A program made the translations under genes and the position numbers. Shown here one piece after another: positions 60,400 through 64,000 of a stretch of 64,000 nucleotides of DNA. This stretch comes from Opitutales bacterium. GTDB lineage: Bacteria > Verrucomicrobiota > Verrucomicrobiia > Opitutales > JABSRG01. The stretch's first letter is position 1. Each line of letters opens with the position of its first letter. The notes under the pieces were generated by a model that saw only the letters and a program-made list of their open reading frames with translations, had not been told where the DNA came from and searched no databases. The stretch lies in NCBI GenBank assembly GCA_028280845.1, contig JANQKZ010000033.1, positions 95,208 to 159,207 on the forward strand, written 5' to 3'.

Positions 60400-62610
60400 A
60401 TGAAATCGTGGATCTCCCTATCCATTTTATCCCTCCTTAGCATTTCAAATCTGTCCGGCGAGCGTCTCCTTCAAAATCTGTCGGGCAACTGGGAAATCAC
60501 TCAATCGCAGGAAGACTCACGACCGGCGGATTATCATAGCCATGTGCCGGTCCCCGGTCTCGTAGACTTGGCCGACCCAGAATTCCAAGAGATCGGCGTA
60601 GAATCAGACCTCAGGCAATATTTTTACTATCGTACGCGGTTTCGGACGCTGGACGACAAAGCGAATCAGGTCGAGCTCAGCATCTTAAAAGCAAAATATG
60701 GAATCCGTGTCTGGCTAAATGGGAAATCCATTGGGGAGCACCTATATAATTTTACTGCTGCCCGATTTGAAGTGTCCCGTGCGCTGAATCCAATCGGGGA
60801 AACCAATGAGCTCGTCATTCGGGTTGGAGCCCATCCAAGTCAGCTCCCCAAACATGTTGTTTGGGGTCATGACTTTGAGAAGGCGAAGTACATTCCAGGC
60901 ATCTACGATGAGGTCATCCTCACCTACTCCGGTGCCCCTTTTATCGATAACGTTCAAGTTGCGCCCGACCTCGAACAACAGGCCATACAAGTGGAAGTCC
61001 AGCTGTCTGAGAAGGGCCTATCCACGGGCTTGCTCGAGGGTCATTATCGAATCCTCGAAGATCGTTCCAACAAACTCATCCAATCCGGAAAGTGGAAATC
61101 CACAGAACCAAAGTTCCAATTCACCGCCAAGATACCCAACCCAACCCTCTGGTCTCCTGACCACCCGTTTCTTTACCGGCTCGAGGTGAACACCGAGGGA
61201 GATCACACCTCCACCCGATTCGGCATGCGGTCGTTCCACTTTGATCCCGAATCCGGCTTTGCCGTCCTCAACGGAAAGCGCATTTTTCTCCGGGGAACCA
61301 ATATTTGCTTTCATCGTTTTCTTGAAGATGAGCAACGGGGCGTCCTTCCCTGGGATGAGGATTGGACCCGTTCTTTGTTTGAACGCATGAAAGCTATGGA
61401 GTGGAATTCCTTTCGTAACTGCCTGGGATTTCCCCCCGAATTCTGGTACGATCTCATGGATGAAATGGGGTTCCTCGTTCAAGATGAATACCCGATTTGG
61501 TATGGCGGAAAAGCGGAGACCTTTCCCGAAACCTTTAAAGCAGAATCTCTCGCCGCCGAGTATGAGGCCTGGATGCGAGAACGCTGGAACCGGCCCTCCA
61601 TCGTGATCTGGGATGCCCAGAATGAAAGCGTGACCCCGGAGACCGGAAAAGCCATTCGCATGGTCCGTTCCCTCGACCTTTCCAACCGCCCGTGGGACAA
61701 TGGGTATTCCGCCCCCGACCGTCCCTCGGACCCAGTCGAATCCCACCCCTATGTCCTGCAAAATTATTTGGGGAAATCACCCCCCAGCCAGGGACCGCTC
61801 TTCCCCTACCTTAGCCTTCCCCGATATCCCGATAACGGGCCAAGCGAGCTGGATCCCAGAGAAGATGGACTCCTCTATCCCAATCCGATCCAGAATAATG
61901 AAAATGTCTTCCTGTGGATAACCCGGGAAGGGGAACCCACCTATCTGACCCAATACATATTCGAAAACATCCTTCCCGGTGATCACTCGCCCGACACCAT
62001 CTATCGTTTTTACGCCTATTATTTTAATCGGCTGATCACTTATTGGCGGGCAAAACGGCAGTGTGCCACCGTCCAGGAATTCTGCACCCTGGGATACTCC
62101 CGGCCTAAGACAGACAAAACCAGCTTCACCTCGGACCACTGGCAGGATGTGGCATCACTCACCTATAAACCCTATTTCCAGGACTATGCCTATGCGGCCT
62201 TTTGCCCGGTAGGCCTGCTCTTGGACCGCTGGGAAACCTGGCATGCTCCAAGCACTCGGATCACCGTTCCTATCCTTATGATCAACGATCTGGAAATGGC
62301 ATGGGCCGACTCGGTCAAGCTATCGGTCCGGTCGATCGACACAGGACAAGTCCATCGAGAGCAGACGTGGAAGCTTTCCATCGATTCATGGGGAGAAACC
62401 CGCAAGGACTGGACCTTTCTCGCTCCAACCGAAACTGGATCCTATATCCTCGAAGCCACCTACCCTTATCGCCAACAGCAAATCACTCAGACCTACGAGT
62501 TTGAAGTGCGAGAGGATTCGGCAGACACCCCAGACGCAGAAACTTCATTCCAGGACAACGACCAATTCCTCCATGAGGAGGATTCAGACGAACTTGCTCC
62601 AGATAAGTAA
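60400..62610 (+). CDS. Glycoside hydrolase family 2 enzyme
   Basis: 736 residues with a signal peptide (KSWISLSILSLLSISNLSG). Domains in order: jelly-roll sugar-binding domain (~20-175; LRQYFYYRTRFRTLD), immunoglobulin-like domain (~180-290), TIM barrel (~290-560; GFAVLNGKRIFLRGTNICFHR) and a C-terminal beta domain. The acid/base Glu409 lies in IVIWDAQNESVTPETG. The nucleophile is less clear: candidates are Glu in REGEPTYLTQYIFEN. Such enzymes are beta-galactosidases, -mannosidases or -glucuronidases. It lies upstream of a sodium/solute symporter, which could import its product. Confidence 0.9.
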   Translation: MKSWISLSILSLLSISNLSGERLLQNLSGNWEITQSQEDSRPADYHSHVPVPGLVDLADPEFQEIGVESDLRQYFYYRTRFRTLDDKANQVELSILKAKYGIRVWLNGKSIGEHLYNFTAARFEVSRALNPIGETNELVIRVGAHPSQLPKHVVWGHDFEKAKYIPGIYDEVILTYSGAPFIDNVQVAPDLEQQAIQVEVQLSEKGLSTGLLEGHYRILEDRSNKLIQSGKWKSTEPKFQFTAKIPNPTLWSPDHPFLYRLEVNTEGDHTSTRFGMRSFHFDPESGFAVLNGKRIFLRGTNICFHRFLEDEQRGVLPWDEDWTRSLFERMKAMEWNSFRNCLGFPPEFWYDLMDEMGFLVQDEYPIWYGGKAETFPETFKAESLAAEYEAWMRERWNRPSIVIWDAQNESVTPETGKAIRMVRSLDLSNRPWDNGYSAPDRPSDPVESHPYVLQNYLGKSPPSQGPLFPYLSLPRYPDNGPSELDPREDGLLYPNPIQNNENVFLWITREGEPTYLTQYIFENILPGDHSPDTIYRFYAYYFNRLITYWRAKRQCATVQEFCTLGYSRPKTDKTSFTSDHWQDVASLTYKPYFQDYAYAAFCPVGLLLDRWETWHAPSTRITVPILMINDLEMAWADSVKLSVRSIDTGQVHREQTWKLSIDSWGETRKDWTFLAPTETGSYILEATYPYRQQQITQTYEFEVREDSADTPDAETSFQDNDQFLHEEDSDELAPDK

Positions 62611-62939
62611 GAGGCAATCCATCGCTTGCAAGCGCATGCGAAGCCTTCGGTGTGTCAAAAGGCATGCCGACCAGATCAGACCCCCTAGGGTCTCCTGCTT
62701 GCAGGATGGCTGGATGGCTGGATGGCTCCAGTACTATCATATTACATGTCTCACATCGACCACCTATGATCCCGCATCACGAATCCCCTGACACGAATCC
62801 CAATTCCTCCATAATCCCTATCGCAAGAACCTGACGCATTTTCTCATTGTGGAATTAGACTTCTTTCAGGCATGCTTAGCGCGCTTTTGTTCACAGGCCT
62901 GCCCCGCCACGAATACATCCCCCCCTTTCACCCTGTTAT
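62611..62939. other. Intergenic region with palindrome and tandem repeat
   Basis: About 330 bases. TCCTGCTTGCAGGA at 62693-62706 is the third copy of the dispersed CCTGC-NN-GCAGG palindrome, overlapping three perfect tandem copies of GGATGGCT at 62704-62727. No gene seen. Confidence 0.55.
62693..62727. repeat. Palindrome plus 8-base tandem repeat
   Basis: TCCTGCTTGCAGGA (62693-62706) followed by GGATGGCT three times (62704-62727). The palindrome matches the cores at 914-927 and 37696-37709. Confidence 0.6.
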
Positions 62940-64000
62940 ATGGTTCTGCATCCGCTCGATATCGGAATTATTATCTTGTACTTCATCACCATGATGGGGA
63001 TTGGTGTTCTCCTTATCCGGAGGGCCTCAAAGAACCTGGATTCTTACTTCCTTGGCGGCAACACCCTTCCCTGGTGGGCCCTCGGCCTTTCCAATGCCTC
63101 CAGCATGTGGGATATCGCCGGCACCATGTGGCTGGTCTACAATCTGTTCATCTATGGATTGAAGGGCACCTGGCTTCCCTGGCTCTGGCCAACCTTCAAC
63201 CAGATCATCCTCATGATCTTTTTGGCCCGCTGGATCCGGCGGTCGGGCGTCCTGACCGGTGCCGAATGGATCAACACCCGGTTTTCCGAAAAACGCGGCG
63301 TCGAGCTTTCCCGGGCCATCATCGTCATCTTCGCCCTGGTCAGTGTGGTCGCCTTCGTCGGCTATGCCTTCCAGGGGGTCGGCAAATTCGCCCAGGTCTT
63401 TTTGCCTTTTGATTGGTCGCCCGAGACTTACGCCATGGTGATCATGAGCGTCACCGCTATCTACGTCTTGATCGGCGGCATGTTCAGCGTGGTCATCACC
63501 GACCTGGTTCAGTTCTTCCTCATGGCCATCTGTGCGGTGGCCCTGGCTGTCATCGCCATCCTGCAGGTGCCGAGTGCCGAAATCGCAGCCCTCGTCCCCG
63601 AAGGCTGGGGCAACCTCTTTTTCGGATGGGAAATGAACATGGACTGGTCCGGTATCATTGCGGTCCTCAATGAAAACGTCGCCGCCGATGGGTACTCCCT
63701 CTTCGGCCTCTTCTTTATGGCCATGGTATGCAAGGGCGTCCTCGTCTCTGTGGCCGGCCCCGCACCCAACTATGACATGCAACGTGTCCTCGCGGTGCGC
63801 AACCCGAAGGAAGCCGGCATGATGAGCGGCATCGTCTCCGCCGCCCTCTTTCCCCGCTGGCTCCTCATCGCCGCCATCACCCTGATCGGCCTTAAATTCC
63901 TTGGCCCTCGGTTCGCCGCCATGGACCCCGCCTACCTCAATGCCGACGGCCGCATCGACTTCGAGCTCGTCCTGCCCTTCGTCATCAATGAGTTTGTCCC
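62940..64000 (+). CDS. Sodium:solute symporter (SSS family), 3' truncated
   Basis: ATG at 62940 opens a frame that is still open at 64000 (353 codons seen). Start VLHPLDIGIIILYFITMMGIG, then RRASKNLDSYFLGGNTLPWWALGLSNASSMWDIAGTMWLVYN, which is the SSS signature with the SYFLGG and W-D-I-A motifs around the sodium site. Helices continue (IIVIFALVSVVAFVGYAFQG, TAIYVLIGGMFSVVITDLVQFFLM, LVSVAGPAPNYDMQR). SSS proteins import sugars, sialic acid, amino acids or nucleosides with sodium; the substrate cannot be set, but the GH2 upstream fits a sugar. Usual length is ~500-600 residues. Confidence 0.93.
   Translation, partial: MVLHPLDIGIIILYFITMMGIGVLLIRRASKNLDSYFLGGNTLPWWALGLSNASSMWDIAGTMWLVYNLFIYGLKGTWLPWLWPTFNQIILMIFLARWIRRSGVLTGAEWINTRFSEKRGVELSRAIIVIFALVSVVAFVGYAFQGVGKFAQVFLPFDWSPETYAMVIMSVTAIYVLIGGMFSVVITDLVQFFLMAICAVALAVIAILQVPSAEIAALVPEGWGNLFFGWEMNMDWSGIIAVLNENVAADGYSLFGLFFMAMVCKGVLVSVAGPAPNYDMQRVLAVRNPKEAGMMSGIVSAALFPRWLLIAAITLIGLKFLGPRFAAMDPAYLNADGRIDFELVLPFVINEFV

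Noticed and set aside
1..64000. tRNA, rRNA, CRISPR and phage genes
   Set aside because: Looked for by eye on both strands; nothing convincing seen.

Overview
The window looks like chromosomal DNA of a heterotrophic, probably aquatic, Verrucomicrobiota bacterium (Opitutae/Puniceicoccales-like). This is inferred from gene content: three secreted formylglycine-type sulfatases, many glycoside hydrolases and phosphorylases, Tat-exported sugar-modifying enzymes, an ABC permease of the ADOP type under a PadR regulator, a NavBac sodium channel and many hairpin-forming intergenic repeats. No rRNA, tRNA, CRISPR array, transposase or phage gene was recognised. Most of the window is GC-rich with dense genes. 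The stretch from about 31.5 to 34.95 kb is AT-richer, gene-poor and degraded.

Layout. 0-2.7 kb: the 3' part of a PQQ-type sugar dehydrogenase, then a tight set of two YbjQ-family proteins and an M48 metalloprotease. 2.7-7.3 kb (minus): RND permease and its adaptor. 7.6-13 kb: membrane serine hydrolase, DUF5060/DUF4038 glycoside-hydrolase-like protein, exported HpcH/HpaI aldolase, Tat-exported sugar isomerase-like protein, secreted ankyrin protein. 13-19.1 kb (minus): TPR protein, FG-GAP/VCBS lipoprotein, TonB-dependent receptor and GH5 mannanase-like enzyme, arranged as one possible transcription unit. 19.2-26.2 kb: sulfatase, second RND system, PPK2. 26.5-31.5 kb: two adjacent GH94 phosphorylases. 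31.5-34.95 kb: LolA-like protein between two related hairpin repeats, a frameshifted GNAT acetyltransferase, a LamG-like fragment and a broken secreted-protein reading frame. 35-42.4 kb: NavBac channel, sulfatase, a cluster of palindromic repeats including a MITE-like element, VOC protein, Mpv17-like membrane protein, DUF4199 protein, alpha/beta hydrolase, purple acid phosphatase-like enzyme. 42.4-48.1 kb: PadR with two palindromic operators, ADOP permease, GH105/GH88 and GH28. 48.1-52.8 kb: NagB-PIG-L fusion, isocitrate dehydrogenase with a clear terminator, divergent LysR regulator. 52.9-64 kb: Tat-exported aldo/keto reductase and Gfo/Idh/MocA oxidoreductase, third sulfatase, small secreted proteins, YceH, GH2, and the 5' part of a sodium/solute symporter.

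How the genes may work together (inference): secreted GH5, GH28, GH105, GH2 and sulfatases would release sugars from sulfated or pectin/mannan-type polysaccharides. The TonB receptor and the symporter would import products. The GH94 pair would phosphorolyse beta-glucosides in the cytoplasm. Several enzymes that are normally cytoplasmic (aldolase, isomerase, AKR, Gfo/Idh/MocA) carry Sec or Tat signals, which suggests that sugars are also altered outside the inner membrane.

The strongest unusual observations are the loss of both metal-binding histidines in the PIG-L half of the NagB fusion, the covarying hairpin repeat pair around the LolA-like gene, the one-base frameshift in the foreign-looking acetyltransferase, the YbjQ-YbjQ-M48 operon and the MITE-like repeat cluster. 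I did not find a single multi-gene locus that I can call a new system with confidence.
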